Shown here piece by piece: positions 34,601 through 46,000 of a stretch of 64,000 nucleotides of DNA. A program made the translations under genes and the position numbers. Position 1 is the first letter of the stretch. Each line of letters starts with the position of its first letter. This stretch comes from Undaria pinnatifida. Taxonomy: Eukaryota; Sar; Phaeophyceae; Laminariales; Alariaceae. The notes beneath the pieces were generated by a model. It worked only from the letters and a program-made list of their open reading frames with translations, was not told where the DNA came from and searched no databases. The stretch covers positions 10,675,022 through 10,739,021 of the forward strand of contig JABAKD010000004.1 of the NCBI GenBank assembly GCA_012845835.1. Reading direction: 5' to 3'.

Positions 34601-37600
34601 GGGGGGGGGGGGGGGGCGATCTTAAGAAGAGCCCCGAGAGGTCGTGCAGCAGTTCCATCAAGCTGTAAATACGCGCGTGTTGCATAGCTCCTGACTTTTC
34701 AGTCCGGGGAAATTTCTTACCTATGAACTACTGCAATCGTCGTTAGTTTTGGGCATGCCTTATGAGGTCTCAAGAGGGCTTAACACCGTCAGGACTGCAC
34801 GCCTGCTTTGAGGAAAAATCTACATGGAGCTAGTGTGGAATGTTTTTTGCAGTAGTAGAACAGCTAACCCGTCTGGGACCCATATATAGCGGCTGAAAAC
34901 ATAACGTTCAAAAATAACGACGAGCGAGGTTGAATCAACATGCATCGCTTGACCAAAGTGCAAACGCAAATGAGTGATCTATTGTGCTACTAACCCTTTT
35001 GAGACTTTAGAGCTAGAAACTGACCAACACACATGACGATTACGGCATCAGGTAAAGCAAAGCAACGCGAGCCGCTACGACGGAGGATGGTGTTTTTAAC
35101 GCCGGACCGATGCAAGCAACATCCGTGTAGCTTGCACTCTCACACGCTGCAAGATCGCACTATGCATTATACGACCGTACTCTTTAGTTGTGGTATCGCT
35201 TGTGTGGCTCCCACAAGGAATTATGGTCTCATTTAAGGGCTCGCTTGCTCACGTCTGCCCAATAACTTCGAATGCCTCGGCGTTGTTCAGCGAGAACTCG
35301 GGCGTGATGAGGAGGGTGGTACTCAGGGTCCGCTCGTTCTTCTCCGATACGAGGAGCTCCACCTTCGAACAAGGACAGAAAAAATACGCAGGGCGGCACA
35401 AAGAACGTGTCGAGGTTAACTAAACCCACCTTTTGGGAACAAAACAACTTCAAACTAGCGTAGGTTGACTTTGGCAGTGGACCACGACTTCGGACCAACA
35501 GGGCGGGCGGGGCGCGGTACGAAGGGCGAGTCAAGGGCAACTCCTCTGGAACTGCCTGCACACACGTTTTTGAGGAAGGAAGACTGCTTGGGACTAGTGT
35601 ACGATGATTTTGGCAGCAGAACAAACATAAAGAGTTGAAAAGAAAAAAACAAGCACGCTACGATAGAGGTCCACCATTTAATTTCTGAGGTTCCTCGCTC
35701 GAGAGGTCTCTACAGTACCTTGCTCTTATTCCGAAAACTGATTTGGGAGGAAAAATGAAAGCGTTTACAGTATACCCGATCAACGACAACAATCCCATTG
35801 CCTAGGTATTCCGCGAAAAAAATATTTACAGCCGCAAAAATCAAAAACGAAAATTCCAACGATTTTTGGTCAACCCCTTTAGAGCCCCAAAATATCTCCC
35901 TACTACACAAATTTCAAGTAACTTGTCCCCGAAAACGGGCTTCCAGGTGTGAACGCGATAAGAGCTCTCGCAATTCTGAGAAAGTTTCAGCCAAAAAGTG
36001 CTACCTGTATCGTAGCACGCGTCGAAATCGGACGCGGTGTAGCACAAAGGACAAGCAAGGATAGCCCCATTCGAACTGCAACTACGTTTTAAGAACGAGC
36101 TGCTTGGCATTAGGATATGCTGACTTTTGCAGCTGTTTTTTTTCTTTTTATACCAACTTTCTCAGCACTGCAACTTTGGTATAACTTTTGATCACATCTT
36201 CAACAATGAATTGAAAGGCGCGGTTAAGAAGGATTCAATAGATACTTCAAAACAAGTCATTGTGAACACGTTGCAACGTTTTTTCAACGCTTTTTTTATC
36301 ATTCGAAAAAGTATCCCATTCAATTTCCACGCAGCTCGTCCTTCCCCCCCCCCTCCAAATGTTTCAGTTGTTAAAGGTTGTTAGAGCGCTAAAAATGACC
36401 CCATTTATATTCCGCGAGGTTTACTCCTTAAAACACGTGTGATAAGAGTAGTACGGTAGTAAAATATAGAATCGTCCCGTGTCAAAGGAACAATGCTACT
36501 CCTACTGATAAAACATGGAGGGACAGGTTGCCATATTGTAACGCGCCGGAACCAAAGCTTGAGCTTCACGCGCCAGACACTCAAACCCTCCCAAAAAATC
36601 CCTCGAAGGATCAACGCAAAGCAACGTTTTCCCGGTATGTTGAAGGTCGTTTGAAGGTCACTTTTGCGTATGTTCCGCGATTTTTCGCCGGATCCCGCGC
36701 GTACTGTACGCGAAGGGTCGAACGATAAGCCGCATAAAACACCTTCTCGTTCGACTTCTGTATACCGGTATACCGCAGCCTCAAGACTCGAAACCCATGC
36801 CATCTTCGACCCACCCCGTGCTAGTATCCCCTGAAGATGGACTCCGCGGTAGTCCAAGCCTACCCCGACCCTCCCCCTTACATACCTTGGGCTCGAAAGT
36901 GAAAACCTAACCCCGCTTTGACCTTCGACCTACCTCTTGCCAGTACTCTCTGTATATGGACTCCGCGGTAGTCTCCCGAGTCACGGGGTAGCGAACATGT
37001 CCGATAGGGAGACCGGCCCGAGATGCGTCCACGCTGAACGGGCACACACCCATGCCTGTGATGACTGCAACGGCAGGGGATAAGGCAAGCGTGCATCGAG
37101 GTAGGGGTAGAGGTAGGGTCAGCTGAGGGCTAGGGGCTTCGATGACGCGATGCTGTTTGGAAAACGCTCTGAGCAACTGGAGTTTTGGGTAGGCTTAGTT
37201 ACGTTTAAGTACGGTTAGTTCTATGTGGAGGCAGGCCGAGAGGCGTCTACCCTGAAAGGGCACACACATTCATGCCCGTGATCACGGTCGATACGGCAAA
37301 GAGTTAGGGCTAAGTAGCTGGCAGAGCATTCGGCAGAAATGAGCTCCGCTCATGTTAAGGTCAGGACTGAGTAGGGCTATGTCCATTAGCATGTCACAGC
37401 GCCCGATAAGGCAAGCGTAAATTAGGGTAGGGGTCAGGGGCTAAGGTAAGGGTACCCCGTCCAATGAGGCGGTCCTGTCACGAAATCGATCTGAGCAACC
37501 GGACACTGTTTCAGGCTAGGGCCTAGGATAGGTTTTATTGTCCTCTCACCCGCCTCCACCCAATCCTTGGTGAGCTCCGTAACCTCCTCGTCTGAAGCCG

Positions 37601-40600
37601 GGACGACGCTCAGCGCCTTCGTGTCCACCTGCACCCCGTCCCAGCCCCCCCCGAGCCCCATGCTCCCCTCGTCATCGTCATCGTCTAGGAGAGATCGGTC
37701 GATATCCCAGTCGCCGTCCCAGTCGGGGTCGTAATCGAACTCGTCCCCCCCTCCGGCACCGGCCACCACTTGCACCTGAAATCGGAAAATATGTGATACC
37801 ACACGTCGGACACGTCAGACCCCAATTTCATATCTGGATAAGTTCGGGCAGTTTACCCATTAGCAATAGCGGTCAATGTCCCAGTTGGAGTCGTAATCGA
37901 ACTCGCCCCCCCGCTGGCGCCGGCCACGCAATAGCGGTCGATGTCCCAGTTGGGGTCGTAATCGAACTCGCCCCCCCGCTGGCGCCGGCCACGTCTTGCA
38001 CCCTCGCCCAAAAACTGGAAAGTATTTAACAGATCTGACAGATCAATTCTCATTCCATGATCTAGATAACTCAAGGTAGCTATATGTATCCATGATTTAT
38101 ACGATCTGCAGGATAATATGGAGCATGTTTTCCGGGCGGTACACGTACGACACGGGTCTCGGACACGTGTTGGTCGGGCAGCATTTATATTATACAACTC
38201 TTGCACATCACCTAACAAATGCAACTATGGGGTCGAGACTTTCTTGTAGGTCGTCATCTGTCCGATGCGTGAAAAACATTCATGTACTGTATATAGGCGT
38301 ACGTGTAATAGGCGCCGAGTACTTGGCGCCACCGCCCACCACCATGGCCAGCCACCGAAGCGCTGAAAGCAACTGTGCCGGAGGTTAGTACTTTTACTAC
38401 AGCGGGTATCCCGATTTAAGAGCACTCCGGGACACGCCGAAACAAGCGCTCTCACCTGCACAGCTCTTACCTGTAGTGGGATTTTATAAACGAAGTAAGT
38501 TTTAAGGCCGGGCACTGACTGGCTGACTCAGTCGGTATCGATTATACTGCGATGAAAATCAATCAGTATACTGGACCGCAGCACTATACTGGACTGCAGC
38601 AGTATACTGGCCGAGCGTAGCTCGGCCAATAGGCCCCCCCCCGGCTCGTGAGGGGGGCCCACTGGAGGCGCCGCCGGAGGCCCCAAAAAAACTCGTTTTC
38701 GTAAATTTTCCCATCTCAAATGGGGCTCAAGGCTGTGTTGGCCGGGGGTGGTTGCGGTCATCTACACAAAAAAAAAACAAGAAAAGTCAGGAAAAATACA
38801 TGCAACGCATGGCGACGATATGGCATTCTTCATGTTGTTTTTTTCGCGCCATGTAAATCGTGCTGACGTATTATATTTAATATGTAATATTTACTGCTGT
38901 TACTCCATCGCTCCTACCCTTGGGGCACAGGGTAGTAGGCTCTCACCAGCAAAGACAAACAAAAATGCGAAAACAAAACAAAAAAAAAGAAGGAACGCTA
39001 CTCGTACAAGTAACCGGTATCAGGTAGCAGGTACTCAACGCAGAGAAAGAGACCAAACACGAAAAAAGTGGAAAGAAGGAACGCGTGAAAAACCTCAACA
39101 GCCAGGGGGCGGCGGAGACCTTATAGTATCGTACAAACAGGAAACGGGCGAGAGGAAGGAACGCGTGAAAAGGAGCAACAACCGGGGGGGGTGGCGGAGA
39201 TCTTTCATCGAAACAAAAAAAAACTACCCCCAAAACGGATCACTGAACAACAAAGAAAAAAGGGAAGAAAACAGAGTTGGTCGGCCAAAACGACAGACTA
39301 GCAATATAGACGAGCAGCTAAAGGTTACACCGCAAGTCCGAATCATATACCAGATATCTGTAACAACAAAAATACACGAAGTCTATAAAAAATAGGAGGA
39401 CAGCATACCCAGAAAAGTAAGGAGAGAGGGGAGGAAGGCGGGGGGGGGGGGGGGTCGGAGAAGTACTGTAACGTATTCGCCAGCATTTGGTGGGTTTCCG
39501 TACTATCATATGGCGTGCTTGTTGGACGTACGTCAGATAAAACTTCTGGCGAATATACTGGCCAGGTCAATCAGTAGATTACTACTGCCTGTACATACTG
39601 AGCCAGTACCCAGTCCGAATACATTTAGTATACACGAGAAATGCCGATTTGACTGATCTCAAGTCACTACTGCTCTTATCCTGGGCTCTCTTGAATCGGG
39701 GTACAACTGTGTTGAAAACGGATTATGAATCAATAACAACTCACCACAAGTGCAGGAGCGGGCGCCCCAGAATTTCCACCTTTGGGGTGGGGGACGATCG
39801 AAACCGTCGTCCCGAACTGTTCGCAAGCATCCTGGCACACCTGACGGTAATCGTTTCCGGAGGTGGGAACAACAAACGATACGCGCACCCCAAAGTCAAA
39901 ATAAAACGGACTCGGTCTCGTAGGGCTGCGATTTTAGAAGGCACGGCTGGCTCACCCAGAAGTCGGGCTCATAAGGTAGAAAAGGAAGGTGTCCGTGCGA
40001 GCAATGAAACCTTGCCTGTACCGCTGGTTGCGCGCTGAGAACACAACTCGATAGCACGATATCAATGAATAGTTACTGTTGTGCGGACGAATTAAACAGC
40101 AGCAAAATGCAGGGAGACAAGAGTAACCAACCCTTGGGCAACCTACTCAAGTCAAGGTTTGTGTAAAAGCTTTGGAGACCCCGGGCGTTGGCGATCGCGG
40201 CGGAGTTGGGGGATGCAAAGCCCCCGTCCCCCCCCCTTCCCACTATTCATACTATACCAAATGAAGAACACACACATGAAATTGGAGCAGCGACACAGGC
40301 CAATGCGCTTGCGCGACGTTTCTCACCTCCAGGTGCTCGTACAAGCTTTGGAGGCCCCGGGGGCTGGCGACCGCGGCGCAGTCGGGGAACGCCAAGACCC
40401 GAGGGGCGCCTGATTTCACGGCAGAAGGGTCTGCCAGCGTTTCCCACACCTCAGCAAGCAAACCTGACAGTCTCGTCACCTGTTTAAGTCACAGACAAGC
40501 CACACACACCACAACCAATCAGACGGCGTTTGAAGGCTGGATGCAATTTCCAATTGGACGTTGTTTTTCGCCCTTTTTCCATCGGATGCAAGTTCCCGAA

Positions 40601-42033
40601 TTGTTGCAGAGTGTTTGTCAACTTGAGTGGTTTGAGGCGCCTGATTGCAAGGCGTGAGGGCCTGCCAGCGTCTCCCACATCTCTGCAAGCATGCCTGACG
40701 GTCTGATCACCTGCCCCAATAACATAGACCCACCACACCACTTGGGTGGCGTATGGGGATTGAGTGCCATTTTCAATTTGAGCATTTTTCTCGCATACTT
40801 TTCGCTCCGTTACCATCGTAAAATGTAGCTATCTCTATTCCCAAGTATTTTGTGGAGGCATTGCCTCAAGGTTGCAGATGCTCCCGCTTGACCAACTCAG
40901 GACACGTACAACTTTCGTTTTCAGCAGGTTCGGCATTGTACGCCCAGATCTCCGTACGAATGATTCGCAACGTACCAGTATATATTTCCGATTACAGAGC
41001 TTCATGGCTTGTACGAGTATCTGAAGAATCGGCACGGACAATGAGTTTGCTGGACGTCGGAAAAAACGATGTACTGCCGTGAAGAACAGACAGCGAGCAT
41101 CACACGGTTATTGGTACTATTGGTGCGCGGTCGAAGCACTGGGTTTGGAGCGCTGAACGCGAAATCTGAGCTCGGTTCCTCGTCGAATCCAGTTGCTTGT
41201 TGGTGAGCGAGGCCATGGCAGCTTGCAAGCACCCACCATGCAACAAGATCAATGCGCCACAGCGGTGTTGTGGGATGAGCAAATTCCCTTGCGGCGCCGA
41301 TCATGTGTACTTGTGGCATATACAGCATTATGTATCGTGTCTCTGGTACCTGGTACGCTGGATCCCAACGCCACGCCATGGCGACACAACACCCAGACAC
41401 TTAAAAGAGTACACCATAATACAGCATGCGCTGTGCAAAATAGGACCCCTGAACTAATTGCACCACCCTACTCAAACGTGGGCTTACAGCAACATGGCGC
41501 AGTCTCGTCGTACGGGAGCCGACCCTATGCCAGTACGGGCCAACGCAGCTGCCAGATGGGCATCTGAAGCGTGTCTCGCAATCTATGATACCCACTCCCT
41601 GCTCCTCATACCCACAACTGCACACACGTTTTCGGATACAGATAGTACAAATACGTGGAATTAGTGCAGGTTGCAGTAGAGTATGCTCTCTCACCGACGA
41701 TACGATCGTAGAGCAGCCTGGAAACCTTTCTTCAGCCCACGTCGTTACACCCTCAACCGAAGTAGACACGCCCATTTCGCCGCCCACAGAGTGCTGCACA
41801 AAGGATTTCCTGCCTGCTGTGTTCCGTTGCAGTGAGGCATGGTCGCTGGGTAGACGCTGTGCAACCGCGTTTGGTGCAACATGAGGGGTGCATTTTGCGC
41901 CGCCTGCTGGTCGAAAAATTTGTGTGGACCTCCTCGAGGTGGAGGAGGCCGGTGGAGGAGGTGCAACGAATCCGTGTGACGACGGAGCAATGAAGGCAGC
42001 CAGCAGGGCGATCGTCCAGAGTGTGGATGACAT
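28915..42033 (-). CDS. DUF1415-domain protein with plastid-targeting presequence
   Basis: Nine exons, 614 aa: 42033-41695, 40479-40327, 37775-37550, 37064-36934, 35362-35253, 33436-33359, 32047-31957, 30285-30151 and 29496-28915. Every phase matches, including split codons for Val240, Thr320 and Arg346. Residues 1-21 form a signal peptide, followed by F22-V-A-P, an ASAFAP-type plastid motif. The family core (about 230-410) shows T-G-M-G-V-C-P-F-S (242-250), T-T-L-L-I-T-P (304-310), F-F-H-P-Q-Y-A-F (338-345) and R-R-S-P-F-P-M-I-N-I-L-R (362-373), the block order I know for DUF1415. The family's biochemical role is unestablished; the Cys/Arg/Ser/Pro blocks look catalytic or ligand-binding, which is inference. 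Residues about 170-205 are an Asp-rich insert. The C-terminal 170 residues are Ala/Ser/Pro/Thr-rich with three 11-residue repeats. The start has CACC before ATG and no in-frame ATG upstream. Confidence 0.9.
29297..29395 (-). repeat. 33-bp coding tandem repeat, three units
   Basis: Three units starting at 29297, 29330 and 29363 encode an 11-residue repeat of the form S-A-P-T-D-T-V-P-S-T-(I/V) in the disordered C-terminus of the DUF1415 protein. Length polymorphism in multiples of 11 residues would be frame-neutral. Confidence 0.9.
31260..31930. repeat. Cryptic CAA/CAC/CCA/GAC triplet repeat in DUF1415 intron 7
   Basis: About 670 bp of near-continuous triplets on the plus strand, hence T/G-rich on the transcribed strand, starting shortly after the donor at 31956. 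It contains sub-blocks of CACCAA, CAGCAA, CGACAC and CCACCA. Open frames across it are compositional artefacts. Confidence 0.9.
33888..34084. repeat. Tandem repeat of about 62 bp, three units, DUF1415 intron 5
   Basis: Units share CTAATTGCnATACCTAGCTAGC, AACTAGCCGGCGA and GAATCAGCCAACTCCCAGC. A short related piece (AATTACAATACCTAGCCAGG) is at 32513-32545. Confidence 0.85.
35660..36030. mobile_element. MITE-like element, copy in DUF1415 intron 4
   Basis: Bounded by ACGCTACGATAGAGGT and the inverted counterpart GTGCTACCTGTATCGTAGCACGCG. The internal order (TTCCTCG, CTGATTTGGGA, CCCATTGCCTAGGTATTC) is shared with copies at 45690-45935 and 52980-53040. It is longer than most copies. Confidence 0.6.
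37864..37993 (-). pseudogene. Two 65-bp partial copies of DUF1415 exon 3 upstream of the real exon
   Basis: Direct copies with 65-bp period encode pieces resembling E-F-D-Y-D-P-N-W-D-I-D-R, matching the Asp-rich start of the exon at 37775-37550 (E-F-D-Y-D-P-D-W-D-G-D-W-D-I-D-R). The upstream G-rich part is shifted in frame by an indel. They lie 90 bp upstream of the real acceptor, in intron 2. Confidence 0.8.
40161..40216 (-). pseudogene. Decayed copy of DUF1415 exon 2, 3' half
   Basis: It matches 40338-40395 of the real exon (CTTTGGAGnCCCCGGGnGnTGGCGA core, plus strand), but the region corresponding to the donor is not preserved. It lies in intron 2, downstream of the exon it copies. Confidence 0.75.
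40632..40714 (-). pseudogene. Decayed copy of DUF1415 exon 2, 5' half with acceptor side
   Basis: It matches 40401-40482, including the CAG|GTGA(C/T)CAGA-type junction. On the minus strand it reads V-I-R-P-S-G-M-L-A-E-M-W-E-T-L-A-G (compare V-T-R-L-S-G-L-L-A-E-V-W-E-T-L-A-D). It lies in intron 1, so the real exon is flanked on both sides by partial copies of itself. Confidence 0.78.
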
Positions 42034-43062
42034 GGTGCCTGGCTGCCTAGGTATTCGGCCCGCGGGTACAGCAGTATCAGGCAACACCAAACAACATGTT
42101 TGATCATACGAAGGAGTTCCACAAAAAAGTTACAACATCATTTAGAAGGGGGTAGGGGCTCACTCTTTTTAAAAGCTTCCCCCCTGCGGCGAAGAGACCG
42201 CACATGCTCTCCCGTCTCCCACCTCCCACATACGGCCACTGCAAGATCTGACAACGCAAGACAGACCCCGTGCCCGGTAAGGCAACGTCGGCGTCATCTT
42301 TGGTGGTGCGAGTGAAGTTGCCAACCGTTTTCGTGAGTCTCCGCCACCGAATCGATTGGATATTTTCGAAACCAAAAGTACATCTCTGGACTCTGTGGGT
42401 GGCCGTGGGTTGAATTTCAATTTTCGATTTTTCGCGCGCCATTGGCCGTTGCCCTTAGCACATGGCTGGACAAGCGCGTTTAGATCCAAAAGCTACCCAG
42501 CCTGCATGAGTGCACGAGCCCCTGTTCGGGGAAGCTGGCAGTTAATCCTGGGGTGATGCATGGCCCAATGTCATCCCTCGAGCTCGGCGCGTTCGTTAGA
42601 AGGAACTACAACAGCAGAAGAACCTGTTGACCTGATGCCTTGACTTCTGGTGGAGGAGGGGTTGAATATCCGTCTTTGAATTTTCGCGCCCCATTGGCAG
42701 CATCCCCTCGGCCTTTGGGCAAAAGTCTGTCACCGCGTAGATTCATAAGCTATCCAGCCTGCAAAAACGCACGAGGCTCTTACACGGGCAAAGTAAGCTC
42801 TGGGATAGTGCACGATCCTCTTTTTCAACCCTTTAGAACTTGGTGAAAATCCGCGATGCTTTCTCGATTGTTTTCTCCAGGAAGCGCGGTGTCTACTCTT
42901 CTTTTCTGCAGAAAACGCGATGTGTTCCTACTTGAAAAAATATCCTACACAAATTCCAAGTAAGTTTCCCCCAAAAACGTGGGTGATGCGGTCCTAAAGG
43001 GGATGCTAATACTCGCTGTTGTGTGTGATACTCCTGCAGATTGAACGGTTCACAACCACACG
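42034..43062. promoter_or_regulatory. Shared divergent promoter interval of the DUF1415 and SYCP2-like genes
   Basis: These 1029 bp separate two start codons on opposite strands. Two diverged direct copies of a segment of about 160 bp (42411-42571 and 42661-42820) each contain TTTTCGCGCnCCATTGG, a CCAAT box read from the minus strand, and a CAGCCTGCA element about 60-70 bp later. A bidirectional promoter is inference from geometry and the duplicated CCAAT motif; no transcription start can be fixed from sequence alone. Confidence 0.5.
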
Positions 43063-46000
43063 ATGAGCTTTCCGAGCCTTTCTGCTGAAGATATGGCCAA
43101 ACTGGTTACAGCCTGCGAGGGAGATCAGGACACTCTGGCAACCATCGAAGCTTTCTGCTCTTCCAAGACTGACGTGGAAGTACGCGAGGTGAGAATGCGC
43201 TACCATGTTCTCGCGAAATCGATCGCAGTTTAGCAATCGGCCACGTTAGGCTAAAGTGATCATCCCTATGTACGTTTACCAAACGGCAGTTTTTTGTGTC
43301 CATGTGCCCATGATGCAGTCCATCTACACGTAGTGCAGTGCGGCGCACTTCCACGTTGTCTGTCGAAATCCATCGCAGCACAGTCAGCCACGCCGGGCTG
43401 ATGTGATTACTATAGACCCTTTCGAGACCCCTACACCGATAAAACAAGTGAGAAAGTGCGATCTTGTCATGGTTTGAGCATGCCGTACGCGATAGAGAGT
43501 GCGTGCAACGCGCACATGCGACAACAGCTTGCATTGGAATCAAGCACTACGAGCTTCACCCCCTATGACCTAGCAGCCCGCGTTGCATCTTGTGAGTGAC
43601 ACTGCAATCGTACTTGTGTTCCCTCCTAACCTCCAAGCGGGTTAATAGGGCTACAGAATATGATGAACATCAGTTTTGGCCAAGCGTTTTGAGGTATCAA
43701 CTGCATCGTTTGGTGGCACCCGTGGGCGCAGTGGCTTTCATGCCCTCCAACCCATCTGCGCATGGCGCCGTGCCGCGCACGCGCACATTCTCGCGAGATC
43801 CACTCGCAGCATCAGTCGGCCGCGCTGAACTAATGCGACCGCCATGCTAGAGGTATCGTCAACAGCAGCTTTTATCATCGACGAAAGTTGAGGCCTCCAA
43901 GACATCGTTGGGTGACCCCATGGTACTCACCACCCGTGCGACTTCGCTTTCATAGCCTGCGAGGGAGATCATGACACCGTGGCAACTGTCGAGTGTTTCT
44001 TATGTTCCAAGACGACGCGGGACTACGCGACGTCCGGTGGGAGTACGTGCGGTGCGGCGCACCCCCACGTTATGTCGAAATATCCCGCAGCTGTTGGCTG
44101 CGCTGGATTCCCGTAGATCCACAAACCAAACAGCAGATTTACGAGTACTCGAGTACTCACTCACTAAGTCAAAAGTTGATATATCACAAATATCGTTCGG
44201 TGCCCACGGGTGGCCCTATCACATCAGTCGGTCGTGTGCGCTTTTGCTTTGATGGCCTCCACTCCATCTGCACATGGCGCGGATGAGATCGCCCTCGGCG
44301 TCACTGGTGCAGTGACATTACAGTCAGAACGAACTCCATAACGGCGCAGTCGACCGCGCTGTACTGATGCTATTACTAGAGCAATACTAGAAACAGCAGT
44401 GTTTAGTCTTCAAAGCAAGTTGAGATCTCAAAAGAAGATCGTATACAGCGTAACCACCGAGCTATACAGTCAGTGGTTGCGCTGTATCTTTAGCCGAAAC
44501 TCGATCCGGGATCTCTCTGACGGTTAAGCCTGCACCTCGGGTCTACTCAAGGGGCCAAGGCTGCGGTAGCGGGGGTACCGCTTTTGTTCGCTACCGGGTC
44601 TGAGCCACTCACACGAGTGCCTCTGTACGTCACGGACAAAATATGTTAGGCGATTTTCTTGGCGCAGCGAAGCTAACGATTCCATTCAGATCCACATCGC
44701 GAAAAAAAAAAAAAAAACGAAATCTAAGACCGCAAAAAGAAAAGGAAGATCACTCGCGCCAGCGACCCCGAACCATTGAAAAAAAAACCCGAAAAGTGTC
44801 CCCCCAACCGTAGCCTCGGGCGTGGGTTGCAATACCTTTAGTCAGCGCTGCCCCGAACAGGCGAGGTTATGGCGCGTATCCTAACCTAGAGGTGTGCACT
44901 ATGACGTTCAGGTATCTACTTGCGTATTTTTTACCGAACAAGAAAAATGAGACATATGGACGTCGGGGGTATCTGGACCCGGTGTTGCGCTTTAGGGTAT
45001 CGTTTGGTTTCCACTGGTGACTCTAAGGTATCTATCAGCGGTGTGCGGTTTCGTTGTTGTAGCCTCGTACCAATCTGCACATGTCACGGATCAGAATTGC
45101 TCGCGATGGAACCGATACGGTATCGCTAACGCCTGAACAAGACGCAGGTTATTACCCATCACCAGCTTCCACGAGACTGCCCTGTGAAGTCGAAGGCGGT
45201 AATCATCCGTGGCGTTCACGTGAAGGCGACAGACATAACCAAATAGCCAACATTATGCGCATGTGTTTTTCATCCCGTGGCATTGTCATGGCACTGCCAT
45301 GTGCCACTCTACGCGCCACGACAATGTCATGTTACTGACACAAGCCACACGTGCACCGCCATGGCACACCAAAAGACACATTTGTCATAGGCATAATGTT
45401 AGGGTTTAGGGGCAGGAACAGGAGTGCCATCGCACGGCAACGGCAGTCCCATGGCAACGTCAAGAGACGATTTCATGGTCATACGAAGAAAAAATTCATG
45501 GCCATGGCAACGTGTGCCATGAAAACCCATGGTAATGCCACGAATATCCGTTGAACTTCCACGGAAGCCCACGAAAGTTCGCGAAAACCCATGAGCGCCC
45601 ATAGAGTGTCATGGGATTCCATGAAATAACATAACCCTAATGGCATCGCTCGTGAAACTGGCGTTGGTTTGCTATGGCACAGGCGATAGCAGACGCATGC
45701 TACGGCAGAGGTGCGACATTTTTTTGTGAGGTTCCTCAATTTGGGAGCTTAAGATCTCTCCCAAAAACTGATTTCGAGAAAAATAAAGCTGCTACACCGG
45801 GTGAAAATTTCCATGGCCTGGGTACACAACGAGAATCCTGCAAAAAAGTGGTCTCTTTCCGGCGATTTTAGGTTAAGGAGGGTTAAGGAGCGCGCCGTCA
45901 TTCAAAAAGCTACCTCTATCGTAGCACGGGTCATTAATATATATACATATGGTACATGGTACATGGTACGGCAGAGGTGCGCCATTTTTCTCTCTGGGGC

